DNA of 64,000 nt, from assembly GCF_047675955.1 (NCBI RefSeq), contig NC_132913.1, positions 75,387,236 through 75,451,235 of the forward strand, given 5' to 3'. The notes below the pieces were generated by a model. That model saw only the letters and a program-made list of their open reading frames with translations. It made no database searches and was not told the origin of the DNA. This DNA is from Chlorocebus sabaeus (lineage: Eukaryota > Chordata > Mammalia > Primates > Cercopithecidae). A program made the translations under genes and the position numbers. Below, piece by piece: positions 1 through 11,006 of this stretch (positions are counted from its first letter, which is position 1; each line of letters begins with the position of its first letter).

Positions 1-94
1 AGCTTAAACTTTCTTAAAATATTTACTCTAGGATTATGTCTTTATAAGTATTCCTCTGTCATTTTCGTGAATGTTAATGCATTTGTTGGAGCCA

Positions 95-460
95 CTCACT
101 CTTTGTTGTTCCTTGAACACACCAGGTATTCTTCACCTTGTGAACTTCTGTTCCCTCCTTCTCCCATAATACCCTTCAATCATTAAGGCATGTGGTTCAT
201 TTCTTATCTTCAGCTGATATATTATTATTGGGGCACCTCCCAATATCAGCCTATATATAATACCTTCTCTTGCACAGTCTTTGTTTTCCCATAGTACTTA
301 TCACTATTTCACATTTACTTCTTTTTTTATAGTTTTACATTCCATATTAGAATGTAAACTTCATTAGTTCACGAATTAACTGTTGTTTGCTGCTCAAACC
401 TAGACACTAGAAGAGTGCCAGTGCCAATAATTACAGAATGAATGCATATATGAATTAATG
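95..460 (+). repeat. L2 LINE 3' region, old and diverged
   Basis: The stretch follows the order of the L2 3' end: a 'cttgaacacaccaggtattc' segment, a 'gttccctcc' segment, then 'catagtacttatcacta', 'ttagaatgtaaacttcatta' and a degraded 'agagtgccagtgcc' close to the element end. L2 is a LINE inactive since early mammalian evolution, so no coding capacity is expected. The alignment is from memory of the consensus; divergence is high but the order of blocks makes chance similarity unlikely. Confidence 0.7.
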
Positions 461-787
461 AAACATTTAATACAGAGTAAATAAGGCAGAGTAGTCAATA
501 GTTGTATATGTGTTAGCAACTCTACTTCCATTGAGTCTCATGTGTATTTGTGTGCACATACATGACCCTTATTCACAGCGTGAAATATTTGAATCCCTTA
601 AGTTCTAGGGTATTTAGTCATTTTAGAGTTGAAGAACCACCATATACCTCTATATTAACAGGAAAACAATAGAGAAAATCAATGAATCTAAACATTTATT
701 TGAAAAGATTAATAAAACCAATAAACTTCTAGCCAGGCTAATGAAGGAAAAATGAGAGAGAAGACAAAAATTATCAATATCAGTATA

Positions 788-1070
788 TTGGGAGGTTGAA
801 GCAAGTCGATCACTTGAGGTAAGGAGTTCGAGACCAGCCTAGCCAACGTGGCGAAACCTTGTTTCTACTAAAAATACAAAAATCAGTTGGTGTGGTGACA
901 GGCACCTGTAATCCCAGCTACTTAGGAGGCTGAGGCAAGAGAGTTGTTTGAACCTAGGAGGTGGAGGTTGCAGTGAGTCGAAATTGCACCACTGCACTCC
1001 AGCCTGGGTGACAGAGTGAAAATCTGCCTCAAAAAAAAAAAAAAAAGAAAGAAAAGAAAAGAAAAAAAAA
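788..1070 (+). mobile_element. Alu, 5'-truncated
   Basis: A dimeric Alu begins within the left arm at 'ttgggaggttgaagc', so roughly the first 40 bases of the element, including the A box, are missing. It ends in an A-rich tail with GAAA interruptions. The heptamer 'atatcag' occurs on both sides (777-783 and 1072-1078), is in register with the host L1, and is probably part of the target-site duplication. Alu is a non-coding SINE mobilised by L1 proteins. Confidence 0.92.
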
Positions 1071-1134
1071 TATATCAGAAATGAAAGAGAGCTTATGACT
1101 ACCAAATTCATGGACATTAAAAATATAATAAAGA

Positions 1135-1426
1135 GGCTGGACATGGTGGCTCACGCCTGTAATCCTAGCACTTTGGAAGGCCAAGGCAGGTGGATCACGG
1201 GGCTAAGAGATCAAGACCATCCTGGCCAATATGGTGAAACCCCATATCTACTAAAAATACAAAAATTAGCCAGGTATGGTGGTGCATGCCTGTAGTCCCA
1301 CTTACTTGGGAGGATGAGGCAGGAGAATTGCTTGAACCTGGGAGGTGGAAGTTGCAGTGAGCTGAGATCATGTCATTGCACTCAAGCCTGGCAACAGAGT
1401 GAGACTCCGTCTCAAAAATAGTAATA
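1135..1426 (+). mobile_element. Alu, full length
   Basis: Full-length Alu starting at 'ggctggacatggtggctcac' and ending in a tail that has become AATAAT-rich. The decamer 'ataataaaga' flanks it exactly (1125-1134 and 1427-1436), the target-site duplication expected of L1-mediated insertion. It lies in the same orientation as the Alu about 65 bp upstream. Confidence 0.95.
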
Positions 1427-1525
1427 ATAATAAAGAAATATTACAAATGTCTCTATAATCACAAATGTGATAACTTAGATGAAAGGGACCAAACCCTTAG
1501 AATATATAAACTGCCAAACCATATT

Positions 1526-2145
1526 TTGTATTGTTCTGTTTTGATCTTAAATCCTGGTCACCAAGTCTGAGATCTGAATAAAGGAGGGATCCAAAAATAT
1601 TTGTTGAAGAAATAATAAAAAAAAAATAAATACCTTGGAAGGGCATGAGCTTTAAAACAAGAAGATATGGAGATTTGTTACTTCAGGAGAAAAATAGAGA
1701 ACACAACTATGTCTGTTATCAGAGCCTGCTGACAACTAATAAGAATAATTTATACCGGTATACAAAGGCATACAGCTTCATGAACAGTACAGCTACAACT
1801 CAGACTTTAATACTGATTAGAATCCTGGAAAACTGCACAGAAATAAAAATAGATCAGAAAAGACAGTAGTTTCCAGGAAATAGAGCCATGAAGGCTTTAA
1901 GGAAGGGCAAAGTAGTTCAGGGGACATTTGAAGAGCTATGAGAGAGTCTTCATTCTTCACTGAGGCAAAGGCAGGATCCAAATATTTTTGCGGTATCTAT
2001 AAGATAGTAATTCATTCAGATTAAGGCCAAAAAAATGAATGAGGTGGTAAAAAGGGTCATTATAGGTTGGGAAAGAAAAATGGAATGTTTATGTATGTAT
2101 ATATAAATTTATTTATTTTTAATTAACAAGTTATAATTGTGCATC
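1526..2145. other. Unassigned AT-rich sequence
   Basis: No repeat family or gene was recognised. A 74-codon open frame at 1645-1869 shows no recognisable domain and no supporting signals; I treat it as chance. Confidence 0.5.
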
Positions 2146-2276
2146 AGTGAATGAAATGGTTAAAGAAAATGTGGTAAATATACACAATGGAATACTATGC
2201 ACCCTTACAAAAGAAGGAAATTTTGTCATTTGTGACAACATGGATGGAATTGGAGGACACTGTGTTAATAATATCT
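2146..2276 (+). repeat. L1 ORF2 3'-end scrap
   Basis: The blocks 'gaaaatgtggtaaatataca', 'caatggaatactatgcaccc' and 'acaacatggatggaattgga' are hallmarks of the extreme 3' part of L1 ORF2. The fragment is cut at both sides and non-coding. Confidence 0.85.
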
Positions 2277-2844
2277 TGATAGAAATCTTAGATGCACATT
2301 CTGGATACTAAGTATCCATAAGTCTTGGCATTACTTTCATAAAGAACCTGTTTTGGACTGAAGAATGATAAATCATACTCACCAGTGAAACTGATTATGA
2401 ATATCACATTGGGCTGAACTGATTGACAACATGAAAAGAATTAGAACATTTTCAAAAACCATACAGGAAGAGTGTAGGAAAAAGCATTGGCGAATTCATT
2501 ATAAGGAGAAGTCCACAAATAGCAATTGTTAGAATTATTTTCCAATGTCTAGTAATATTTTACATGTGTTTCAGAGGAAGAAAAAAATAAGATATTTTAT
2601 GAAATGTGCACCTTTCTATGGAACAGCCAACAGGAGCAAAATAAACATGCAAATCAAATATTTAAGTCATGCTGGAGGAAAGAAGGAATGAATAAAGTGC
2701 AAACCTAGGACTGAGAATCAGTTCTAGGGACTGAAGAAATAGAAGTTTATCACAAATCGTGGTGAATAAATGAGAAAATTAAAAATGAGGATCCTCTAAA
2801 TGTCATCCAGTTGCCAGAATTCATATTAGGCATTTTCGCAAGTA
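2277..2844. other. Unassigned AT-rich sequence
   Basis: No gene or recognisable repeat is visible in this stretch. Confidence 0.45.
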
Positions 2845-3015
2845 TAATCTTAATTACTCCTTTCACAAAGGGTATGGATTAAGAGTCATTATCTCCATTC
2901 TGTAAATAAGATCACTCAAGCTCAAAGAATGAGTCACTAAAATCATCTAGTCAGAAAGGCCCAAATTTATGTCTGAAAGCCAGGTCCTCTGACTGCAAGT
3001 GACATTCTGTTTTCT
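2845..3015 (-). repeat. MIR SINE
   Basis: Read on the minus strand the order matches MIR. On the plus strand one sees, in order, 'attatctccattctgtaaat', a 'ctcaagctcaaagaatgagt' block, a degraded core region and 'ccaggtcctctgactgcaag'. MIR is a tRNA-derived SINE shared across mammals. The copy is diverged and partial. Confidence 0.7.
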
Positions 3016-3659
3016 TTATTCCTTTCTGCCTCTGTTCTTTTATTGTGATCTACTTAAAGTCATATGTGTCCTAGGGGGACATGAGAGCTCTGAGACAGCT
3101 GACAAAAAAGTAACAAAGAATAATTTCACCTGTATGTTGATTTAGCTGAAAGCAGAATCACAATTAAAAATTTCACCTGAACTCTTCTTGGAATTATTTG
3201 GTTTCTGTATATTCTAGAATTAATTTGGTGTTAGTTTCTTATTAAAACAACATTCAATTGTCACATGATAAAAGTGTCAACATTTGATAAAGATTTGAAT
3301 TTATAATTTCTTTTCAGTTGTTATGAATACAGTTCCCAAAGACACTCAATATACGCTTAAGACAGAAACAATAAACTATATAACATTAAAATATAATTTA
3401 TTTATATGTTGTTAATTTGGAGGATCTCTGAAAATTTATTACATACTCACAATATCAAAAATACCATTTTGTACTGAGGACAAGAAAAATATGAGGGGGC
3501 ATTCAGCATTGCTCTTTCATAGCTGTTTTTCTTCGGCACTCAGAAATAGGCCTAGAAGCAAATATATCAGGGATACCCATTCCTAAAATAGAATATCTAA
3601 ATCATTTAATTCAGAATCATACAGGGATTGCTAAATGTTAGCCTTAAAACGTTCACTGC
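3016..3659. other. Unassigned AT-rich sequence
   Basis: No gene or recognisable repeat is visible between the MIR and the MaLR LTR. Confidence 0.45.
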
Positions 3660-4019
3660 TGTATTAGTCCGTTTTCACACTGCTGTAAACATGCTACCCG
3701 AGACTGGGTAATTTATAAACAAAAGAGGTTTAGTTGACTCACATTTCCACATGGCTGGGGAGACCTCAGGAAACACAATCGTGGCAAAAGGCAAAGGGGA
3801 AGCAGCACCTTCTTCGCAAGGTGGCAGGCGAGAAAGAGCACAGGGGAAACTGCTAATTTTAAACCATCGGATCTCGTGAAAACTCCCTCACTATCTGGAG
3901 AACAGCATGGGGAAAATCGCCTTCATGATCCAATCATTCCTACCAAGTACCCGCCTCAACAAGTGGGGATTACAATTTGATATGAGATTTGGATGGGAAC
4001 ACAGAGCCAAACCATATCA
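3660..4019 (-). mobile_element. MaLR solo LTR (THE1/MST type)
   Basis: On the plus strand it runs from 'tgtattagtccgttttcac' to 'aaaccatatca', the reverse complement of the TGATATGG...ACTAATACA termini of THE1/MST LTRs. Length is about 360 bp, as expected. No internal retroviral sequence adjoins it, so it is a solo LTR. The flanking pentamers 'actgc' and 'acaac' agree only partly, as expected for an old or mutated duplication. Confidence 0.92.
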
Positions 4020-4877
4020 ACAACAAAGAAAAATATTTAGAATCTTAAGACAAAACATTGAAATAAGATGCTCCCTGAAGTAAAAGAAATATTCAACATC
4101 TTTTGTATGAAAGGATATTATTTGAAAATAAAAAGAAAAACCAGAAAGTTCAATGTTAAACCATAACAGAAAGGCAAAATGATGTTTAAAACATGTTCCA
4201 AGGAAAAACAAATCTATATATGCATACAATATAGAAGTTTATGTCATTTTGGTGAAGCTGTATTTACTCTGATCTTTGTATTTATAAATAGATTTATCAA
4301 AACCATGTATTCAAAACCATAGAAAATTTGAGTTTCTTTAAATACAGTCAGCTCAGTTTTCAAGTTATATTGTCAAGAATTTTCACACAGATTTTCACAA
4401 ATTTTCAAAGTTACAGAAGAATTATTTATTTATGAATCAAAACATACCAGTATGTTTTACTTATTACTTACCTTTCTGTTATATCAGTGCCATAATTTCA
4501 GTAAAATGGCAACAGAGCTAGTTAATAGTGGCAATTAGAATTAAAGAAATTAATTAGGCAATCAAGTCTACTTAAACAAGTAAGAAAATATGTGTGGAAA
4601 ACTATAACAATATGTTTACAATTTACAATTGTCTTTCTGTCTTCTTATTTAGCAATTCATTTTAACTCTTTTTAAAACTTGTATTGGATATTTAAATTGT
4701 ATAGTTACATTTTTACATGTTCTTTTTAATTTTTACAAACAAATATGTTTTGTGATGGTTCTAGTTGTTTTTAGTAATCTTCATTGCACTCATTAGACAA
4801 ACTTCTACATTAAAATTATATACAATTGCCAAAATGTATATCACCTTGGACAAATTTTGTTTTCCTTAATTAATTCT
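4020..4877. other. Unassigned AT-rich sequence
   Basis: Low-GC sequence without a recognised repeat or gene. A 70-codon minus-strand frame (4017-4229) is rich in Phe and Leu, as AT-rich non-coding DNA often is, and has no recognisable domain. Confidence 0.45.
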
Positions 4878-6204
4878 CTTTTTCAAACTTTTAGGTTCAA
4901 GGGGTACATGTGCAAGTTTGTTACGTGGGTAAATTGCATGTCACTGGGGTTTGTTATACAAATGATTTCATCACCCAGGTAGTGAGCACAGTACCTGATA
5001 GGTAGTTTTGTGACCCTTAGGCTCCACCTACCCTCCACCTTCAAATAGGCCCCAGTGTCTATAGTTCCCCTCTTTGTGTCCACATGTACTCAGTGTTTAG
5101 CTTCCACTTATAAGTAAAAATACGTGGTATTTGGATTTCTGTTCTCATGTTAATTCACTTAGGATAATGGCCTCCAACTTCATTCAACTTACTGCAAAGG
5201 ACATGGTTTCATTCCATGGTGCATACGTACCACATTTTCTTTATTCAGTCCACCATTGATGAGCGTTAAGGTTGATTCCATGTCTTTGCTACTGTGCATA
5301 GTGCTGCAATGATTGTATAAGTGCATATGTCTTTTGGTAGAAAGATGTTAAATTCCTCTGAGTGTATATTCATATTGGGATTGCTGAGTCAAATGGTAGT
5401 TTTGTTTTAAGTTCTATGAGAAATCAAACTGCTTTCCACAGTGGCTAAAACTAATTATAATTTGTATCCCCACAGCAGTGTATAAGCATCCCTTTTCTCT
5501 GCAACCTCAAAAGCATTTGTTATTTTTTGACATTTTAATGATAGTCTGATTGGTGTAAGATGGTATCTCATTGTGGTTTTCATTTACATTTCTCTAGTGA
5601 TTAGTGATGTGGAGTATTTTTTATATGGTTGTTCACCACATGTATGTTTTCTTTTGAGAAATACCTGCTCATGTCCTTTGCCCATTTTTTGATGGTTTGG
5701 TTTTTGCTCATAAATTTGTTTAAGTTTCTTACAGATTCTGAATATTAGACCTTTGTCAGATGTACAGTTTGCAAATATTTCCTCCCATTCAGTAGGTTAT
5801 TTGTTCATTCTGTTGATAGTTTCTTTTGTTGTGCAGAAGCTCTTTAGTTTAATTAGATCCAGCTTGTCAATTTTTGTTTTAGTTTCAATTGCTTTAGGAG
5901 ATTCTGTCTGGCACTGTGACAAGGCCTATATCTAGAATGTGGCCCAGGTTTTCCTCTACAGTTTTTATAGTTTTAGGTTTTACATTCAAATCTTTATTCT
6001 ATCTTGAGTTGATTGCTGTATATAATACAAGGAAGGGATCCAGTTTCAATCTGCATATGGCTAACCAGTTATCCTAGCATCACTTATTGAATAGGGAGTC
6101 CTTTTCCCATTGCTTGTTTTTGTTGACTTTATTGAAGATCAGATGGTTGGAGATATGCAGCTTTATTTCTGGGTTCTCTAACCTATTCCATTGGTTTATG
6201 TGTC

Positions 6205-6223
6205 TTTTTTTTTTTTTTTTTTT
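6205..6223. repeat. Poly-T run within L1
   Basis: A run of T sits where L1 ORF2 normally has a shorter interrupted T tract before 'accagtaccatgatg'. It looks like slippage expansion inside the decayed element. Confidence 0.85.
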
Positions 6224-6475
6224 ACCAGTACCATGATGCTGTTTTGGTTGCTTGTAATATAGTTGCAATATAGTTTCAAGTTGGATAGTGTGATGCCTCC
6301 AGCTTCTTTTTTCTTAGGATTGTTTTGGTTATTCAGCTCTTTTGTTCTATGTGCATTTTAGAATAGTTTTCTCTAGTTCTGTGAAAAATAATGTTGGTAA
6401 TTTGATAGGGCTAGCATTGAATCTATAAATTACTCTAAACAGTCTGGTCATTTTAAAAATATTGATTCTTCCTAT

Positions 6476-6976
6476 TGTGAACCCCAAATTACTGAGACAG
6501 GTCTCAGTCAATTTAGAAAGTTTATTTTTGCCAAGGTTAAGGATGCACACCCATGATACAGCCTCAGGAGGTCCTGATATGTGCGCAAAGTAGTCAGGGC
6601 AGAGCTTGGTTTCATGCATTTTAGGGAGACATGAGACATCAATCAATAGATGTAAGATGTACATTGGTTCACTCCAGAAAAGCAGGACAACTCAAAGTGG
6701 GGAGGGGACTTCCAGGTCATTTGTAGATAAACACCTACAGTTATATTGCTTAAGTTTCTCTCTAGCCTTTCCAAAGGAAGAATCAGATATGCATTTATCT
6801 CAGTGAAAAGAGGAATAACTTTGAGCTTTGTCTGTGCTTTGTCTGCAAGGAATTTCTTTGTGGATAAATTGTAAGGGAGGTATGTAACTTTTTTATGTTA
6901 GCAACTATCTTGTTCAGGAATAGAACAGGAGGCAGGCTTAGTGATTTTAGACCTTGAGATTTATTTTCCTTTCACA
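6476..6976 (-). mobile_element. Retroviral solo LTR, probably ERV1 class, inside L1
   Basis: About 501 bp with termini TGTGAACC...TTTCACA. On the minus strand the element ends in an AATAAA-containing segment followed by 'ctttctaaattgactgagac', which looks like an LTR R/U5 boundary. It interrupts L1 ORF2 cleanly: 'attcttcctat' before and 'agtgagcatgaaatgg' after are adjacent in intact L1. The flanking tetramers CTAT (6472-6475) and CTTT (6977-6980) fit a 4-bp duplication with one change, the size made by gammaretrovirus-like elements. I recognise the LTR type but cannot name the family. No internal viral genes are present. Confidence 0.75.
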
Positions 6977-7620
6977 CTTTTAGTGAGCATGAAATGGTTT
7001 TCCATTTGTTTGTGTTGTCTCTGATTTATCTCAACAGTGTCTTGTAACTCTCATTGTAGAGATTTTTCACCTACCTAGTTAGCTGTATTCCTTGTTATGT
7101 TATTATTTGTGTGGCGATTGTGAACGGGGTGGCATTATTGGTTTGGCTCTCAGTTTGGTATTTATTGGTGTATACAAATGTTACTCACTTTTTTATGTTG
7201 ATTTTGTACCCTTAAATTTTATTAAAGTTGTTCAACTCTAATAACCTTTGGGCAGAGACTATGGGGTTTTCTAGATATAGAATTATATCATCTGTAAAGA
7301 GAGATAGTTTTATTTTCTCTCTTCCCATTTGGATGCCTTTTATTTCTTTCTCTTGCCTGATTGCTCTGGCTAGGACTTCCAGTACTGTGTTGAATAGCAG
7401 TCACAGAGTGGGCATCCTTGTCTTGTTCCAGTTCTCAGTTCCAGTTCTCATGCCTCCTGGTTTTGCCTGTTTAGTATGATGTTGGCTGTGCATTTATCAT
7501 AGATGGCTTTTATTATTTTGAGGTATGTTCCTTCAATACTTAGTTTGCTGAGGGATTTTTTGAACATGAAGGGATGTTCAATTTCATTGAAAGCCTTTTC
7601 TGCATCTATTGAGATTGATA

Positions 7621-8389
7621 TGGACAGAAGACAGTGAAATACTGGGTAGAAGAGGGCAGTTCCTCGGCAAAGACCCCCACCCTCAAGACTGGAAACGCAC
7701 GGCCCTAAATGGGAACAGGCATTCTTGCTTTCACGCTCAAATGTTGCCTTTTGGCCCACCACGTTCCCCTATCCTGTACCCATATAAACCCCAAACCCCA
7801 AGCTTTATGAGCAGACGAGCAAATGAGTGGATGAACGGAAGAGCAGAGGAGCAGGAGAGCAGTGCAGTAGAGGAGAGAGGAGAAGGACCATCTGAACATT
7901 AAGAGGAGTTCAACTGGAGATGGTCTGAGAAGAGATCCGTTGCAGGACAGCCAAACTCCAAGGGAATACCAACTTCCTACGCCAACCCCTTTCTGGCTCC
8001 CCATCCATCCCACTGAGAGGCACCTTCACCACTCAATAAAACCTCTTTATTAACCATCCTTCAAGTCCGTGTGTGACCTGCTTCTTCCTGGATGCTGAAC
8101 AAGGACCCACGTACCAAGGGTACTGAGCTGGTTAACACTTAAGCCATCTGTGGACAGCAAACCTAAAGGAGCACTGTAACACACCCTCTGGCTTCAGGAG
8201 TCACAGGAACCCATCCCTAGATGCCACCATTGGGGCCAGAGCCGAAAAATGCTCGACCCAGCTACTGCAAACCTCACTGCCTGCTCCCCATCCTATAAGG
8301 TGTTTGAGCACACATGCAGTTGCGCAATAGGTGAGCCACAGCCTTGTCACACATCCTGTGACGGGGGTCAGGGAACTCTCCTATTTCAG
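7621..8389 (+). mobile_element. Retroviral solo LTR, probably ERV1 class, inside L1
   Basis: A GC-richer block of about 769 bp starts 'tggacagaagacag' and ends near 'ctcctatttcag'. It contains a TATA-like 'cccatataaacccc' at about 7,780 and a polyadenylation signal in 'cactcaataaaacctc' at about 8,032, in plus-strand order. It separates two L1 segments that are adjacent in intact elements ('tctattgagattgata' and 'atcatgtgg'). Flanks GATA and GATG fit a mutated 4-bp duplication. The open frames crossing it are chance frames. Family not named with certainty. Confidence 0.75.
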
Positions 8390-9277
8390 GATGATCATGT
8401 GGTTTATGTTTTTACTTCTATTTGTGAGATGCATCACATTTATTGATTTGTGTATGTGGTACCAACCTTGCATCCCAGGGATAAAGCCTACTTCATCATG
8501 GTGGATTAGCTTTTTGATGTGCTGCTGGATTTGATTTGCTGGTGTTTTGTTGAGGAATTTTGCATCTATGTTCATTGGGGATATTGGCCTGACATTTTCT
8601 TTTTTCATTTTGTCTATCAGATTTTGGTATCAGAATGATGCTGGCCTCATAGTTAGGAATCCTTCCTCCTTGATTTTTGGAGAAGTTTAAGTAGAATTGG
8701 TACCAGCTCTTTTTTATATATCTGGTAGTATGTGGCTGTGAATCTCTCTGGTCCAGGGCTTTTTCCAATTGGTAGGGTTTCTGTTACTGATTCAATTTTG
8801 GAACTTGTTATTGTTCTGTTCAAGATTTCAGTTTCTTCCTGGTTCAATCTGGAGAGGTTGCATGTTTCCAGGAATTTACCCATTTGTTCTATGTTCTCTT
8901 ATATTTAATATACGTAAGAATGGTGGCAGGTAATAGTGGGCTTTTTTCTATGTTTAGCACTCCTTTAAGGACCTCTTGCAAGGCAGGTCTAGTGGTAACA
9001 AATTCCCTTAGCATTTGCTTTCCTGAAAAGGATTTTATTTCTCTCTCAATTATGAAACTTTCATATTTAGTTTGGCTAAATATGAAATTATTGGTTACTA
9101 TTTCTTTTTTTTTAACAATGCTGAATATAGGCCCCAGTCTCTTCTGGCTTGGAAAGTTTCTGCTAAAAGGCCACTATTATCCTGGTGGGGTAGCCTTTGT
9201 ACATGACTTGCCCCTTATCTCCAGCTGGCTTTAAGTTTTTTCTTTCTCATTGACTCTAGAATCTGATGACTATGTGT

Positions 9278-9299
9278 CTTGGGGATGATGATCCCCAAG
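9278..9299. repeat. 9-bp perfect hairpin in L1 ORF1 region
   Basis: Arms 'cttggggat' (9278-9286) and 'atccccaag' (9291-9299) are exact reverse complements around the loop 'gatg'. The right arm seems additional to the usual L1 order, in which 'cttgggg' is followed soon by 'atctt'. Confidence 0.85.
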
Positions 9300-9959
9300 G
9301 TGATGATCTTGTATAGATCTTGCAGAGATTCTCTGAATTTCCTGAATTTGCATAACAAATTCTCTAGCAAGGTTGGGGAAATTTCCATGGACAATACCCT
9401 CAAATATGTTTTCCAGGTTGCTTGCTCTCTATCTCTTTCAAGAATGCCAAAGTTGTAGGTTTTGTGCATTTACCTAATCCCATATTTCTCAGAAGTCTTA
9501 TTCATCTTTTAAAATTTATTTTTCTTAATTTTTGTCTGACTGTGTCAATTAAAATGAACAGTCTTTGAGCTCTGAGATGCTTTCCTCAGCTTGCTGTATT
9601 TTATTATTAATGCTTCCAATTGTATTTTGAAATTCCTGTAGTGAAATTTTTATTTGCAGAAGTTAAATTTGGTTCTTTCTTTCTTGAAATATCTATGTTG
9701 TCTTTCAACAGTTGGATTGTTTTATTGCTTTCCTTTGATTGAGTTCCAACCTTCTTCTGTATCTTGATGAGCTTCCTTATCATCCAGATAACTAGACTTT
9801 GGTCCAGTTAAGAAACATTGCTGGGAGCCCAGTACAGTCACTTGGAGGTAAGAAGACACCTTGACTTTTAGAGTTGCCAGGGCTCTTATGCTGGTTCTTT
9901 GTCATCTGTGTAGGCTGATGTTCCTTTAATCTTTGAAGCTGTTGTCCTTTGGATGGGGC

Positions 9960-9962
<3 letters not shown>

Positions 9963-9990
<28 letters not shown>
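9963..9990. repeat. Poly-T run, 28 bases
   Basis: Uninterrupted T run within the L1 5' region. No Alu or retrocopy adjoins it, so it is best read as a slippage-expanded tract in the decayed L1. Confidence 0.9.
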
Positions 9991-9991
<1 letters not shown>

Positions 9992-10646
9992 TTCTTTAAT
10001 GCCTTTGAGGGTTTGACTATAGCATAAACTGGGTTTGGTCAATTGGTTTTGTTTCTGGATGCATTTAGGGGACCAAAATCTCAGCTTAGCCTTCCTAGGC
10101 TATATGCTCTAACCCTGGGGGCTTGGACCAGGTCTATGGCTTTGATCTTGTCCAGGTTAACCTGGAAACACTCCAACAGGGGCTACTGACAAAATCTCCC
10201 CAGCAGGGTGGTGGTGAGTCCCCATTTCCCCATTCATGTGCGCACCAGCAAAGTGGTAGTGGTCCTCACACATATGCATGTCAACAGTGAGTCCCCATGT
10301 ACATGTGTGTTGGAGGGGCAGTGAGACTCCCCATTTATGTATGCATGTGTGTGCCAGCAGGGCAGCAGGGGTCTATGCATATATGCATGCTAATAAGGTG
10401 GCAGGATGAGGCTGTGGATGAGTGTGTACCAGTGGGGAAAGGCTGTGGGTGGGTCTGGTGGGGGTCTCCAAACACATGTGCAAAAGTGCTCGAATTGGTA
10501 GGTAGGTTCTCCTGGCAAAGAAGCTATAGTGGTGCCCACTGGAAAGCACTTTGGCTGGCATGCTGGGGCAGTGCTGTGTGGGTGAGGCCAGGCAGGGACA
10601 CTGGGAGAGACCAGCAGACAGGGGGTTGCTCAGATCAGACTGGCCC

Positions 10647-11006
10647 TATATTAGTCTGTTCTTATGCTGCTAATGAAGACATATCCCAAGACTGAGTAAT
10701 TTATAAAGGAAAGTTTAATGGACTCACAGATCCACATGGCTGGGGAGGACTCACAATCATGGCAGAAGGTGAAGGAGGAGCAAAGGCACATTTTACATGG
10801 TGGCAGACAAGAGAGCATGTGCAGAGAAACTCTGCTTTATAAAACCATCAGATTTCATGACACTTATTCACTATCACAAGAACAGCATGGGAAAGACCCA
10901 TCTACATAATTCAATTATGTTTCACTGGATCCCTTTTAGAACATGTGGGGATTATGGGAACTATAATTCAAGATGAGATTTGAGTGGGGACACCCAAATA
11001 ATATCA
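10647..11006 (-). mobile_element. MaLR solo LTR (MST type) inside L1 5' UTR
   Basis: Runs on the plus strand from 'tatattagtctgttcttatg' to 'caaataatatca', the reverse complement of MST-type LTR termini, about 360 bp. The body includes 'ataaaaccatcagatttcat', the antisense of the TATA region. Flanking pentamers GGCCC (10642-10646) and GACCC (11007-11011) fit a 5-bp duplication with one change. It lies in the 5' UTR of the minus-strand L1 and so post-dates it. Confidence 0.92.

Larger units (their letters stand above)
660..1525 (+). repeat. Old L1 ORF2-region fragment, split by two Alus
   Basis: Three collinear pieces, 660-783, 1071-1134 and 1437-1525, match the part of L1 ORF2 between the endonuclease and reverse transcriptase regions. 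The first has the block around 'ttgaaaagattaataaaacc', the second 'atcagaaatgaaagaga', the third 'gataacttagatgaaaggga' and 'aaactgccaaacc'. The pieces are separated exactly by two Alu insertions, so this L1 predates both. No open frame survives. Confidence 0.75.

Noticed and set aside
7448..8013. Frames of 97-104 codons around the GC-rich block
   Set aside because: One joins L1 reverse transcriptase remnants to LTR sequence across the insertion site; the others are LTR-internal with no viral coding features.
10297..10695. 132-codon plus-strand open frame
   Set aside because: It lies antisense in the 5' UTR of the minus-strand L1 and runs on into the MaLR LTR, so it is not a gene.
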